From positions 95,738 to 159,737 of the forward strand of contig USGT01000002.1 of NCBI GenBank assembly GCA_900554335.1: 64,000 bases of DNA. The letters run 5' to 3'. Origin of the DNA: an uncultured Oscillospiraceae bacterium. Lineage in GTDB: Bacteria > Bacillota > Clostridia > Oscillospirales > Acutalibacteraceae. The notes under the pieces are model-generated. The model did no database searches. It was given only the letters and a program-made list of their open reading frames with translations, and had not been told where the DNA came from. The translations under genes were made by a program, and so were the position numbers. Shown in pieces: positions 41,779 to 51,362 of this stretch (position 1 is its first letter; every line of letters begins with the position of its first letter).

Positions 41779-43455
41779 TTAGTTTTTATTTTTCTTAAAG
41801 CCGTCTTTAAGGCCAACGCTTTTGTTGAAAACAAGGTTATTTTCAGAAAAATTCTTGCAGTCAGGGCAGAAGTAACCAATTCTCATGAACTGGTAAGAAT
41901 CGCCTATTTTAGCGGTTTTAATGTTTTCTTCGGCTTTGCAATTCTTTTTAACTTCCAAAGAATTTTCATTCAAAGTTGCCATCAAATCTTCATTTTGTTC
42001 AGGGTTTTCGCAGTTGAAAAGATTTTCATAAAGGTTAACGGTGATATCTGCGCAAGATTTAGCGTCCACCCACTGGATGGTTCCTTTAACTTTTCTGCCG
42101 TCTGCGGGGTTGCCTCCTGCCGAAGTTTCGTCATACTCAGCGTAAACTTCCAAGAGTTTTCCGTTTTCGTCCTTTTTGCAGCCTGTGCATTTAACGACAT
42201 AAGCGGATTTTAGCCTTACTTCGTTGCCGGGGAACATTCTGAAGTAGCCTTTAACGGGCTCTTCCATGAAGTCTGATTCTTCGATGTAAGCTTCTCTTGA
42301 AAATCTCACTTTTCTTGTTCCGGCTGATTCATCATTCGGGTTGTTTTCAATTTCAAAGAATTCTTCTTTGCCTTCGGGGTAGTTCGTTATGATGAGTTTA
42401 ACCGGGTTTAAAACTGCCATGATTCTTTTTGCTTTCAAGTTCAGGTTTTCTCTTAGGCAGTGCTCTAAGAATGAATATTCAACCGTGCTTGTGACCTTCG
42501 AAACGCCGATTTTTTCGCAGAAGTTTCTTATTGATGCGGGAGTGTAGCCTCTGCGGCGCAAGCCTCCGATGGTTGGGAGCCTGGGGTCATCCCAGCCGTC
42601 AACTTTGCCTTCTTCAACGAGCATCCTGAGTTTTCTTTTGCTCATCACGGTGTTGTTGATGTTAAGCCTTGCAAACTCAATCTGGCGCGGTTTGGACTCT
42701 ATTTCCATGTTGTTTACGACCCATTCATAAAGCGGGCGGTGGTCTTCGAATTCAAGCGAGCAAAGCGAATGAGTTATTCCTTCGAGGGCGTCTTCGATTG
42801 GGTGCGCGTAGTCGTACATAGGGTAGATGCACCATTTGTTTTCTTGCTTGTGGTGGTGAGCTTTGTTAATTCGGTAAATAACCGGGTCGCGCATGTTGAA
42901 GTTCCCTGAATTAAGGTCTATTTTAGCTCTCAGGGTCATTTTTCCGGTTTCGAATTCGCCGTTTTTCATTCTTAAAAATAGGTCTTTGTTTTCGGCTATG
43001 GGCCTATCTCTGTAAGGGCTCACTGCCGGATGCGAAGCGTCGCCGCGGTTTGCTTTAACTTCTTCGGCGCTTAGCTCGCAAACATAAGCAAGGCCTTTGT
43101 CGATCAATTTGCAAGCGTTTTCGAACATTTCTTCAAAGTAATCCGAAGCGTAGTAAAAGCGGTCTTCCCAGTCAAAGCCGAGCCATTTAACGTCCTTTTT
43201 GATTGATTCAACATATTCCACGTCTTCTTTTGAAGGGTTAGTGTCATCCATTCTAAGGTTGCAAATTCCACCAAAGGTTTTAGCCGCACCGAAATTTATG
43301 CAAATTGCTTTTGCGTGCCCTATGTGAAGGTAGCCGTTTGGCTCGGGCGGGAACCTTGTGTGAACAGTTTTGCCGGCAAACCTGCCTCCTGCAGAAATAT
43401 CTTTTTTAATATCTTCAAATATGAAATTCCCCATTTTTTCGGAATTTAAATCCAT
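41779..43455 (-). CDS. glnS: Glutaminyl-tRNA synthetase
   Basis: GlnRS charges tRNA-Gln directly. The class I signatures are RFPPEPNGYLHIGHAKA near residue 33 and VMSKRKL, the KMSKS-loop equivalent. The two-beta-barrel C-terminal anticodon-binding region is present (558 residues, normal). Cysteines in the C-terminal part (CPDCKNF and others) are an addition seen in some GlnRS. It follows gltX by 23 bases on the minus strand as the last gene of a long unit. Many Firmicutes instead use the GatCAB amidation route, so direct GlnRS is worth noting. Confidence 0.96.
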   Translation of the reverse strand: MDLNSEKMGNFIFEDIKKDISAGGRFAGKTVHTRFPPEPNGYLHIGHAKAICINFGAAKTFGGICNLRMDDTNPSKEDVEYVESIKKDVKWLGFDWEDRFYYASDYFEEMFENACKLIDKGLAYVCELSAEEVKANRGDASHPAVSPYRDRPIAENKDLFLRMKNGEFETGKMTLRAKIDLNSGNFNMRDPVIYRINKAHHHKQENKWCIYPMYDYAHPIEDALEGITHSLCSLEFEDHRPLYEWVVNNMEIESKPRQIEFARLNINNTVMSKRKLRMLVEEGKVDGWDDPRLPTIGGLRRRGYTPASIRNFCEKIGVSKVTSTVEYSFLEHCLRENLNLKAKRIMAVLNPVKLIITNYPEGKEEFFEIENNPNDESAGTRKVRFSREAYIEESDFMEEPVKGYFRMFPGNEVRLKSAYVVKCTGCKKDENGKLLEVYAEYDETSAGGNPADGRKVKGTIQWVDAKSCADITVNLYENLFNCENPEQNEDLMATLNENSLEVKKNCKAEENIKTAKIGDSYQFMRIGYFCPDCKNFSENNLVFNKSVGLKDGFKKNKN

Positions 43456-43478
43456 TTAAAAAATCACTCTTTCTAAAA

Positions 43479-44921
43479 TTATTTGTTTTCAAGTTTTTTG
43501 ATTGCTTCCTGCATTCTTCTTAAAGATTCTTCTTTGCCCAAGATTTCCAAGATTTCAATTGCGCCGCCCGGAGTTACTGTTTTGCCCGAAACAGCGATCC
43601 TCACTGGCCACATCACTATCGCGTTTTTAAGTTCGTTTTTAACCGCAAAGTTTATCAAAATTTCGTGAAGTGTTTCATAATCCCATGAACTTGCAGTTTC
43701 AAGCTCGTTTTCAATGCTTTTTAATATTTCAAGCGAAGTTTCTGGTGTGCTTTTGCTTTTTTTGTTCCTGAAAAGCTCGGTGTCATATTCCGGCTGAGTT
43801 TCGAAAAATTCTATTATTTCCGGGATTTCTTCGAGAACTGAAATCCTGCTTTGCAAGAGCTCTGCGATTTTTTCTTTGTTTACTGATTCTTTTTTGATTA
43901 CTTTTTGAATGTATGGCAAGCTGAGCTTTAAAAATTCTTCTTTTGATTTTGCGCGAATGTATTCAGCGTTAAACCAATCGAGTTTTTTATAGTCAAAAAT
44001 CGAAGGGGATTTGCTTATTCTTTCGGCTGAAAATTCTTTTTCAAGTTCTTTTAGCGAGAAGATTTCTTGGTTGCTGTCCGGGCACCAGCCTAAAAACGCT
44101 ATGTAGTTTATTATTGCTTCAGGCAGGTAGCCTTTTTTTAATAAATCTTCAAAGCTCACCGCTCCGTGGCGTTTTGAAAGCTTCGAGGTTGTGCCGTCTT
44201 CGTTTTTGCCCATGATTAAAGGCAGGTGAACGTAAGTTGGAATTTCCCAGCCGAATGCTTCATAAAGAAGATTGTATTTTGGCGTTGAAGAAAGATACTC
44301 GCTTCCTCTTACAACGTGGGTTATTTTCATTTCATAGTCGTCAATTACGTTCGCAAAGTTGTAAGTCGGGTAGCCGTCGCTTTTAATTAAAATTTGGTCT
44401 TCGAGCTCTTTGTTTTCAATTTCAACTCTTCCAAAAACAACGTCATCAAAATATGTTGAGCCTTCTTTTGGCATTTTTTGCCTTATAACGAATTTCTTTT
44501 TTTCGTTTAAAAATTTTTTCACTTCTTCTTCAGAAAGGTTTCTGCATTTGTCGGTGTGGCCTGAAGCGTGCTCTTCTTCGTCGCTTTTTTCGCAAAAGCA
44601 GTAGTAAGCTTTGCCGAGCGAAACAAGTTTTTCAGCGTATTTTAAATAATTTCCTTTTCTTTCGCTTTGCCTGTAAGGGCCGTAATCTCCGCCGATGTCT
44701 GGGCCTTCGTCGTATTTAAGCCCGACGGTTTCTAAAGTCCTGTAAATTACTTCTTCAGCGCCTTGCACCAATCTATTTCTGTCGGTGTCTTCGATTCTTA
44801 AAATGAATTTCCCGTTTTGAGATTTTGAAATTAAATATTCATAAAGCGCTGTTCTTAAGTTTCCAATGTGCATGTAGCCCGTGGGGCTGGGTGCGAATCT
44901 TGTTCTTACTGTTGAGCTCAT
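43479..44921 (-). CDS. gltX: Glutamyl-tRNA synthetase
   Basis: GluRS charges tRNA-Glu. The protein has RFAPSPTGYMHIGNLRTALYEYL and the KLSKRHGAVS loop, with the helical anticodon-binding domain in the C-terminal third; 480 residues is usual. The cysteines near YYCFCEKSDEE resemble part of the zinc-binding insertion. Its start overlaps the stop of the VanY-type peptidase gene by four bases, indicating translational coupling, and glnS follows. Confidence 0.96.
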   Translation of the reverse strand: MSSTVRTRFAPSPTGYMHIGNLRTALYEYLISKSQNGKFILRIEDTDRNRLVQGAEEVIYRTLETVGLKYDEGPDIGGDYGPYRQSERKGNYLKYAEKLVSLGKAYYCFCEKSDEEEHASGHTDKCRNLSEEEVKKFLNEKKKFVIRQKMPKEGSTYFDDVVFGRVEIENKELEDQILIKSDGYPTYNFANVIDDYEMKITHVVRGSEYLSSTPKYNLLYEAFGWEIPTYVHLPLIMGKNEDGTTSKLSKRHGAVSFEDLLKKGYLPEAIINYIAFLGWCPDSNQEIFSLKELEKEFSAERISKSPSIFDYKKLDWFNAEYIRAKSKEEFLKLSLPYIQKVIKKESVNKEKIAELLQSRISVLEEIPEIIEFFETQPEYDTELFRNKKSKSTPETSLEILKSIENELETASSWDYETLHEILINFAVKNELKNAIVMWPVRIAVSGKTVTPGGAIEILEILGKEESLRRMQEAIKKLENK

Positions 44922-45874
44922 AATAAGTCTTCCTCCGATTTGTTTTCTACTAAATTAATTTTTACGTAATCTTCAAGGCAAAGGCCCGTTTGTTTTATCA
45001 GCGGAGCGTGCTTTTTGCCTACATACCTGAAATGCCAAGGCTCGTAGATTACTCCGGTTTTGCTTTTCCATTTTTCTTGATATCTTTCAATGAAACCATA
45101 CTTATCGGCGTGATCCATTAACCATTTATATTCTTTTGTTTTGTAAAAGTTGCTTGAAACACCGTTAAAGTCAATTGCCAAGCCTGTGTTGTGCTCGCTT
45201 GTGTAAGGTTTTGCCACTACTTTTGCCGCCCTTGCTTCGGCTTCTTCATCGGTTATAACTTCTTTTGATTTTTCGCGGTCAATTTGCCTTTTGAAGAGCC
45301 TTGTTTGAAGGTCTATATTCCTGTAACCTGAAGAAATCCAGAGCGAAATTCCTTCTTTTTTAGCATCGCATATCATCTTTTCAAGGTCATCAGCCAAAAT
45401 AGCGCTAACTTCTTTTCCGCGGCAGTTTTTCGTTTCAGCTTTGAACTCCGCGGGGAGTTTGTTTTTGCTATTAACCACCAAAAGCTCCGTGGCGCAAGAT
45501 TTATTCCAGTTGCTAAAATCATAAAAATCAGAATTAAATTCATATTCTTTTTCTTTAGCGGAATCCGAAATAACTTGCTCTTTTTTAGATTCCCTTTCAA
45601 GTTCTTTTTTGCTTAGCTCATTTAAATTTGCGGTGTCGTCTTGGTTAGAAGTCGTTTTGAAATTTGCGATTTGACCCGTGATTTCTTTTTTGCCGGGAGT
45701 TTCAAATTTATCCAGCGTTAAATAGAAAGAAATGAGCCAAACTGCGAAAAGCAGGAAAATTCCTAGGGTTATCGTCCACCATTTGAATGTTTTTTTCAGA
45801 AATGCTTTGAGTTTTTCATGAAACATAATTTTTTTTATGCTTTTTGAGTCAAGATGCCTGTAACCTTTAATCAT
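44918..45874 (-). CDS. VanY-family D-alanyl-D-alanine carboxypeptidase
   Basis: VanY-type zinc peptidases cut D-Ala from peptidoglycan precursors. A membrane helix lies at about 36-55 after a basic segment, then a charged linker, and the peptidase domain covers about 150-310. Metal and catalytic motifs are visible as SGYRNIDLQ, SEHNTGLAIDF (His and Asp ligands) and EPWHFRYVG (Glu and His). The second of two tandem ATGs (45874) has the better distance to AGGAGG. No vanH, vanA or vanS/R genes are nearby, so this is a housekeeping wall enzyme rather than a resistance gene. Confidence 0.9.
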   Translation of the reverse strand: MIKGYRHLDSKSIKKIMFHEKLKAFLKKTFKWWTITLGIFLLFAVWLISFYLTLDKFETPGKKEITGQIANFKTTSNQDDTANLNELSKKELERESKKEQVISDSAKEKEYEFNSDFYDFSNWNKSCATELLVVNSKNKLPAEFKAETKNCRGKEVSAILADDLEKMICDAKKEGISLWISSGYRNIDLQTRLFKRQIDREKSKEVITDEEAEARAAKVVAKPYTSEHNTGLAIDFNGVSSNFYKTKEYKWLMDHADKYGFIERYQEKWKSKTGVIYEPWHFRYVGKKHAPLIKQTGLCLEDYVKINLVENKSEEDLL

Positions 45875-45907
45875 CATTTGCCTCCTGATTTTTCAAAACT
45901 TCTTAGT

Positions 45908-48900
45908 TTAATTATACAAAATTTTGCCTGAAATATCAATGTAGCTTCCTAAATGTGACTTTTTAATTTTGCAGCTGCCAGGTTCGTCAATCACTATGCT
46001 AGTGCCGTCTTTGGCTCTTATTTTGCCGGAAATAACTGTTATTTTGCCGCTTGATTTTATTGGAACAGGATATTTAATATTATTTTTCTCGCCAACGATT
46101 CCGCCAGAAATGTTTATTTCGCAGTTTTCAAAGCCTCTAATGCTTCTTATGAACCCTGCAGAAATTTCAAGCTTGCAATTGGCGGCGAAAGTTTCGCTTA
46201 AAGAAAGATATTTCCCCGCAGTAACGAAGATTTTAGAGTCTAAATTAGGCGCTTCCAAAAAGCCGTTTTTCACGAAATTCGTGCTTGAACTGCCTAGGTA
46301 AACGCGGCAATTTTCACCGGTTATTTTTATTCCTTTTTCTTTGTGGTTGCCGCCGAAAAATGAGTTTATAGAAGCAAAATCGCTTATTACTAGCGCGCAA
46401 TCGTCAAGGAGCTCGGTAATATTATCGCTGGAAAAATTGCCAAATTTTCTTGTGTTATCAATGCAAATATTATCCGCCAGGGCGAGCATCATGCCTTTTT
46501 CAACTGTAAAATTAATTTGGGTTAATTTTGCGGTTCCTCTTATGCACAGCGGCCGAGTTACGTTAAGATGCGTGTTTTTTATGAAGTTTTTGCCGAATTT
46601 AATTTCTTCGCCCTCGGCAATTATCGTTCCGACTTTTGGGTTTTTAAAAGCCGTTAAAAATTCTTTTTTAGTTGTAACTCTGCAAATTCTTCCGCTTGTT
46701 ATTTTGGAGTAATTTTTCCTGAGTTTAATCGCTTTGAAGAGCTCACCCGAGTTTTTAACTTTTATTTTTTCGTGGTAGCTCAAATTTTCGTAAGTAACTC
46801 TTATTTTTTCAAGCTTATCGCTGTCGTCAAGCCAAGGCATGTCGGGAATTGAATTTATCAATTTCGAAACGTATTTGCTGTTTTTGTTTTTTCTTTCTTT
46901 TTTTATAGCGAAGGAATCAATCAGCTTGCTGCCTTCTTTGTTTGCAAGAAATGCCTCGAATTTAAGCTCATTTTCGTTAATGTTAAGCACGGAATAAACC
47001 GGCCCTTCAGGGCTCAAGATTTTTTCAGCAGGGAGGTTAACATCCAGTTTTTGAGCGTAATTTTTCACTCCGGAAGTTCCCGGAACAACGAAAACCGTTC
47101 CCAAAGGATTTGTGTAAACAGCGTCTTTTTTCGAATATTCTTCGCTGCCGACTATTTTTTTGCAAGAAAGAATTTTAGTCCTCACGTAAACGTGGTCATG
47201 CCCGCCAAAAATAACGTCCGCACCGCCTAAATATGCTAGCTCATCGATTTGATTTGCTATTTTTTTAACGTCCGAGTCTTTGCAATGCGGGCCGTTTGAA
47301 TAAGGAGACTTATGCGTGAAAATTATCTTCCATTTACTTTTGGAATTTTTCAAAGTTTCAAGCGCAAAGCTGTATTGAGCCTCGCCAAGGCCGGAATCTG
47401 AAAAATTCGTGTTAAGAACCACAAAAGTTGCGCCGCTATGTTCGAAAGAATAATAAATTCCTTTTGAAGTGTCTTGCGGCGGGAGGTTTTTAACGCTAAA
47501 GTGCCCAATTATCGAGTTCTCAACGCCTGCTTTTATCGCAACGGCGCTTTTTCTTGCTTCGTGGTTCCCTGCAAGCGGGATGCAAACATTTTCTTTCCAG
47601 TGGTCCGAAGAAAGCAGCCAGTTCCAGTATTCTTCATTGTTGCCGTCGTCAACGAAATCTCCCAAATGAACCATAAAATCCGTTTTGTTATTTTCAAAAG
47701 CCGTGTCCATAACTTCCGAAAAAACTTCGTAGTCTTGCTTTGTCATGCCTTGGGAATCAGCAAAAATCATTATTTTCGAAGAATTCGTTTTTTCTTTAAC
47801 TTCGAAGCTGTAAACAGGAGTTTCTTCGCCGCTTTGAGTGGTTATTTTGTAATAAACCGTTCCGGGTTTTAAGTTTTTAAGAATTGCCGAGTGCTTTTTG
47901 AGGTTTTGCGTTTTGTAGCCGGCAATGAGCCCTAGGTTTATAAAAGGGAACGCCTTTGGAACAGTAACGCTCTCGGATTTAACTTTGGTGCTTTGAGTTA
48001 AATCTTTTTCGTAAGAATATTCAATGAAACTTTCGCTTTCGGCCTCGTTTGTTTGCCATGTGAAGGACCTTTGAGTTTCGAAATCTTCGCCCGGAGCAAT
48101 AGTTATATTGAAGGGTTTGCTGCTTATTTTCGATTTATTTTCAGAATCCACAGTGCTTAAAAGCGAGCTTGCAATGTCCGCCAGAATTTCGCCAATTCCT
48201 TTAGTGAAGCTCGGGCTGATGTAGCTTTTTGCGAAGCTGTAAATTATTTTTTTAATGTCGATGTTAAGCATTTTCATCAGGCTTGAAATTTGGCCTTTAT
48301 TGGTTTTTTTGTCAAGCACTATTCTAATCATCAAGGAATCAAAAGTTACTTTGAAATTAACGAAAATATTTTCGCTCACGTCCGCAATTACTTCAGAAAT
48401 GTAATCAATCAAAATTTCAATCCACGAGCTTAAAAATTCGCCTTTGCCAATGTTTTCAATTGCAGTGTTCATCCATTTCGGAGTTTTTTTGCTGCTTAGT
48501 TCATAGTAATTAAGCAGGATTTTCATCGCGAAATCATAAAGGGTTTTTTCTTTTGAGTTTTTCGGTTTGTAAATTCCTGTGCTGGAAAGGCTGACGATTA
48601 TTTCGTCTATTTTGTTTATTATATATTCGTTATTTTTGATGTATTTTTCTTCAATTTGGTGAAGAATGCTTTCAAAAGAGTTAAGAATTTGCTCGTCGGT
48701 TATAGTTATTTTTCTGATTAAAAATCTCAAAGCTCCTGAGGGCTCTATTTGAATCCCGTCGCCGCGATATTGAATCTCGACTTTGTCAAGATAAATATTG
48801 TCAAGCTCGATGACTCTGTGCTTTGAAAGCTGAGATTTTATTTTTCCAAGCACGAATTTGTCAAGATTTATCCCCGGAGCAAAGTCACTCACAGTCTTTT

Positions 48901-49006
48901 TTATTCCGTTTGCGCTTAATTTTGCGAAAAAAGGGCCAAGCGCAGCAACGACAGCTTCGCTTAGTTTCCCGCCTTTGTATTCTTGATTTTTGTTCTTTTC
49001 CGTCAT
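45908..49006 (-). CDS. Large purple-acid-phosphatase-like metallophosphoesterase
   Basis: The central metallophosphatase domain (about 410-625) shows ADSQG (Asp417), LGDFVDDG (Asp450), AGNHE (480-483), FTHKSPY (His565) and GGHDHVYVRT (603-605), the motif set of the purple acid phosphatase branch. A fibronectin-like domain precedes it (about 295-405), as in those enzymes. The first 290 residues are helical and unfamiliar. Residues about 770-1032 look like a short beta-helix with ISG repeats. No signal peptide or membrane helix is evident in the 1,032 residues, which is odd for this type. It lies 30 bases upstream of the VanY gene in the same unit. Confidence 0.85.
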   Translation of the reverse strand: MTEKNKNQEYKGGKLSEAVVAALGPFFAKLSANGIKKTVSDFAPGINLDKFVLGKIKSQLSKHRVIELDNIYLDKVEIQYRGDGIQIEPSGALRFLIRKITITDEQILNSFESILHQIEEKYIKNNEYIINKIDEIIVSLSSTGIYKPKNSKEKTLYDFAMKILLNYYELSSKKTPKWMNTAIENIGKGEFLSSWIEILIDYISEVIADVSENIFVNFKVTFDSLMIRIVLDKKTNKGQISSLMKMLNIDIKKIIYSFAKSYISPSFTKGIGEILADIASSLLSTVDSENKSKISSKPFNITIAPGEDFETQRSFTWQTNEAESESFIEYSYEKDLTQSTKVKSESVTVPKAFPFINLGLIAGYKTQNLKKHSAILKNLKPGTVYYKITTQSGEETPVYSFEVKEKTNSSKIMIFADSQGMTKQDYEVFSEVMDTAFENNKTDFMVHLGDFVDDGNNEEYWNWLLSSDHWKENVCIPLAGNHEARKSAVAIKAGVENSIIGHFSVKNLPPQDTSKGIYYSFEHSGATFVVLNTNFSDSGLGEAQYSFALETLKNSKSKWKIIFTHKSPYSNGPHCKDSDVKKIANQIDELAYLGGADVIFGGHDHVYVRTKILSCKKIVGSEEYSKKDAVYTNPLGTVFVVPGTSGVKNYAQKLDVNLPAEKILSPEGPVYSVLNINENELKFEAFLANKEGSKLIDSFAIKKERKNKNSKYVSKLINSIPDMPWLDDSDKLEKIRVTYENLSYHEKIKVKNSGELFKAIKLRKNYSKITSGRICRVTTKKEFLTAFKNPKVGTIIAEGEEIKFGKNFIKNTHLNVTRPLCIRGTAKLTQINFTVEKGMMLALADNICIDNTRKFGNFSSDNITELLDDCALVISDFASINSFFGGNHKEKGIKITGENCRVYLGSSSTNFVKNGFLEAPNLDSKIFVTAGKYLSLSETFAANCKLEISAGFIRSIRGFENCEINISGGIVGEKNNIKYPVPIKSSGKITVISGKIRAKDGTSIVIDEPGSCKIKKSHLGSYIDISGKILYN

Positions 49007-49010
49007 AATT

Positions 49011-49844
49011 TTAGTCCTTATGCTCAGACTTTATTAGTTTTATTTCCTGCGCGTAACCTTCCAAGCTTTCTTGAGGAGTTTCGAGGATGAAAATAAGATC
49101 TTTGAGATATTTGTTATTCGTTATGTTTATCAAATTTTCAAGGCCGATCGTGCCTTTGCCGATTTGCTCGTGCCTGTCTTTCTTGCTGCCAAGGGCATTT
49201 TTGCTGTCGTTTAAATGAATTACTTTTAGCTTTGAAATCCCGATTATTTCGTCAAACTTCTCAAGGACTTTTTCGAGGCTTCCCGCAATGTCATAGCCGC
49301 CGTCGAAAACGTGGCAAGTGTCAAGGCAAACGCCGACTTTTTCTTTCAAATTAACGTTTTTTATTATCTGCGCTATTTCTTCGAACTTCCCGCCGATTTC
49401 GCTTCCTTTGCCTGTCATAGTTTCTAGCAAAACCGTAGTCTTTTGGCCTTCTTTCAGTGCGTAATTTAGAGCATCCGAGATTTGTTTTATTCCCGTTTCT
49501 GTTCCTTGGCCGGTGTGGCTGCCTGGGTGAAGATTATAAAAGCTTCCGGGAATTAAATCCGAATTTTTAATGTCTTCTTCGAGCATCACTTTCGAATAAT
49601 TTCTAATGTGCTCCGATTTCGAGCATAAATTAAGAATATACGGCGCATGAGCAACCACTCCGAAGTGAATTTCTCTGTTTATTTCAAAAAAGGCGTCAAG
49701 GTCGGCTTTGCTTATTTCTTTTGCTTTGCTTCCTCGGGGGTTTCTTGAAAAATATTGAAAAGCATTCGCGCCGATTAACTTGCAATTTTCAGCCATGTTT
49801 TTAAAACCTTTTGAAGATGAAAGATGGCATCCGATTTTTATCAT
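49011..49844 (-). CDS. nfo: Endonuclease IV (AP endonuclease)
   Basis: Nfo cleaves DNA at abasic sites in base excision repair, using three metal ions in a TIM barrel. Metal-ligand segments are recognisable: ETMTGKGSEIG, GVCLDTCHVFDGGYD, VIHLNDSKNALGSKKDRHEQIGKG and the ETPQ near the C-terminus. The length of 277 residues is normal. Its start overlaps the stop of the upstream polymerase gene by four bases, so it is translationally coupled inside a mainly envelope operon. Confidence 0.95.
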   Translation of the reverse strand: MIKIGCHLSSSKGFKNMAENCKLIGANAFQYFSRNPRGSKAKEISKADLDAFFEINREIHFGVVAHAPYILNLCSKSEHIRNYSKVMLEEDIKNSDLIPGSFYNLHPGSHTGQGTETGIKQISDALNYALKEGQKTTVLLETMTGKGSEIGGKFEEIAQIIKNVNLKEKVGVCLDTCHVFDGGYDIAGSLEKVLEKFDEIIGISKLKVIHLNDSKNALGSKKDRHEQIGKGTIGLENLINITNNKYLKDLIFILETPQESLEGYAQEIKLIKSEHKD

Positions 49845-51325
49845 ATATTATTAGCTCCTTTAAACTTCTCTGTTTTTTTGTTTTGAATGTAAGAAACCGC
49901 GTAACCGAGAATAAGCCAGAAAAACCCGACCATGAAGGTCATGTCGAAAAGAATGGCCTTTTCAAAAAGGCAATAACCGCAGTAAGCAACCAAAGCTGAG
50001 AAAAATTTGCAAAATATCCCGAAGCAATTTTTGTTCACGAAAATGAAAAGATACCTGCAAATGTCAAGCGAAACAAGCAAAGAAAACAAAGCAAAAATCG
50101 CAAAACCGATTATTCCCGTTGAGACTAAAATAGTCAAATAACCGTTGTGAAGGTCAGGATGCCTGAGGCCACCTTCGATGTATTTTTTTGCGTAAAGATT
50201 GAGGTTTGCTCTTCCAATGCCTATCCATGGGTGGTGCTTGAATATTATTATTCCTTGTTTGAAAAGAGCTATTCTCCCGCTGCTTACTTCGTAGTTTTGC
50301 CTTCCGATGTGAATTTCTTCTTCGTTTGAAGCTGCCGCAGGCTCTGAAGAGTCGTTTTTATTTTCAACTACCAAAACAGTTTCTTTTTCCGGGATTTGCG
50401 CTTCGGCTTCGGGCTCGGCTTTTTTTGCGAGTGAATCTTCGTATTTGTAAGCATCTGTGATTAGAGTATTCATGAAATTTTGGCAACAATTCCTCAAATA
50501 AAACGAGCCGGACATCATTAAAATGCAAAAGCAAAACGTTAATAAAATGCTTTTGAAAAGCTGAGCTGTGCTTTGGCTGCCCGAGCGGAAAAACAAATTG
50601 CAAAAAACTCGGATGGTAGCATAAATTACTATGAAAACGAACGAAGCGTTAGAATCCGACAAGAAAAGACACACAAAACTCACAAATAAGCATAAAATTA
50701 ATTTCCAGTTGCTTATGCTGCTGCTTTTGAATTTTGTTTTCATGTAGTCATTATAAAGAATATCGCACGAAACAATTCCTTCAATCATTGAAAAAGCAAG
50801 AATATTAGAATTTGTGTAAACGCCGATTAAACGGTCTTTGTAAACTCCGAGATTATAGCCAAGCACAACTAAATTTTGGCCGAAAAAAAGAGACGCCAAA
50901 GATCCAAGGCCAAAAATAAGCGCGAAATTCACAAAGAACTTTAAAATGAAATTCATTTCTTTTTCTGTTTTTTCGTGGTTTTTTTCGGTGTATCCTCCAT
51001 AAAATATGAAAAAGCAAACAGCAGTGAAATAAGTTATAACCAAATTTGGCACGAACCAAATCGACATGTGCACAACAGAAGTTATAACCATTAAAGCTAG
51101 GAACGACCACAAAAGGTAGCCGTGCCTGACTTTAAAGGCAAGCTTTTCAAGGAAGAAATTATGAACCAGCACGAAAAAGCCCCAAATTAGAACTATCGAC
51201 TTGAGCGCTAGCGACGGAATATCCAAAAAAGCTAGCATTTCGGTCGTTATTAATATGATGTAAGCTTTTCGGAAGAGGCTTGTGTCAAGAAGCATCTTTT
51301 TAAAATTTTGCTGTTTTAAATTCAT
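49841..51325 (-). CDS. O-antigen ligase/Wzy-type polysaccharide polymerase
   Basis: This 494-residue protein has about 11-12 hydrophobic helices and one long charged loop (about 300-345) before HHPWIGIGRANLNLY and RHPDLHNGYLTILVSTGIIGF. This loop-and-motif pattern is typical of O-antigen ligases and Wzy polymerases. It would join or polymerise polysaccharide units outside the membrane. The sugar transferase and aminotransferase genes upstream support a role in surface polysaccharide. Confidence 0.85.
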   Translation of the reverse strand: MNLKQQNFKKMLLDTSLFRKAYIILITTEMLAFLDIPSLALKSIVLIWGFFVLVHNFFLEKLAFKVRHGYLLWSFLALMVITSVVHMSIWFVPNLVITYFTAVCFFIFYGGYTEKNHEKTEKEMNFILKFFVNFALIFGLGSLASLFFGQNLVVLGYNLGVYKDRLIGVYTNSNILAFSMIEGIVSCDILYNDYMKTKFKSSSISNWKLILCLFVSFVCLFLSDSNASFVFIVIYATIRVFCNLFFRSGSQSTAQLFKSILLTFCFCILMMSGSFYLRNCCQNFMNTLITDAYKYEDSLAKKAEPEAEAQIPEKETVLVVENKNDSSEPAAASNEEEIHIGRQNYEVSSGRIALFKQGIIIFKHHPWIGIGRANLNLYAKKYIEGGLRHPDLHNGYLTILVSTGIIGFAIFALFSLLVSLDICRYLFIFVNKNCFGIFCKFFSALVAYCGYCLFEKAILFDMTFMVGFFWLILGYAVSYIQNKKTEKFKGANNI

Positions 51326-51362
51326 TTTTTCCTCCTTTCGTTTTAAAGCTTGATATTAAAAC

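Noticed and set aside
44918..45874. Glycopeptide-resistance locus because of VanY
   Set aside because: No vanH, ligase, vanX or two-component genes nearby; the gene is embedded between gltX and a phosphoesterase and fits a housekeeping carboxypeptidase.
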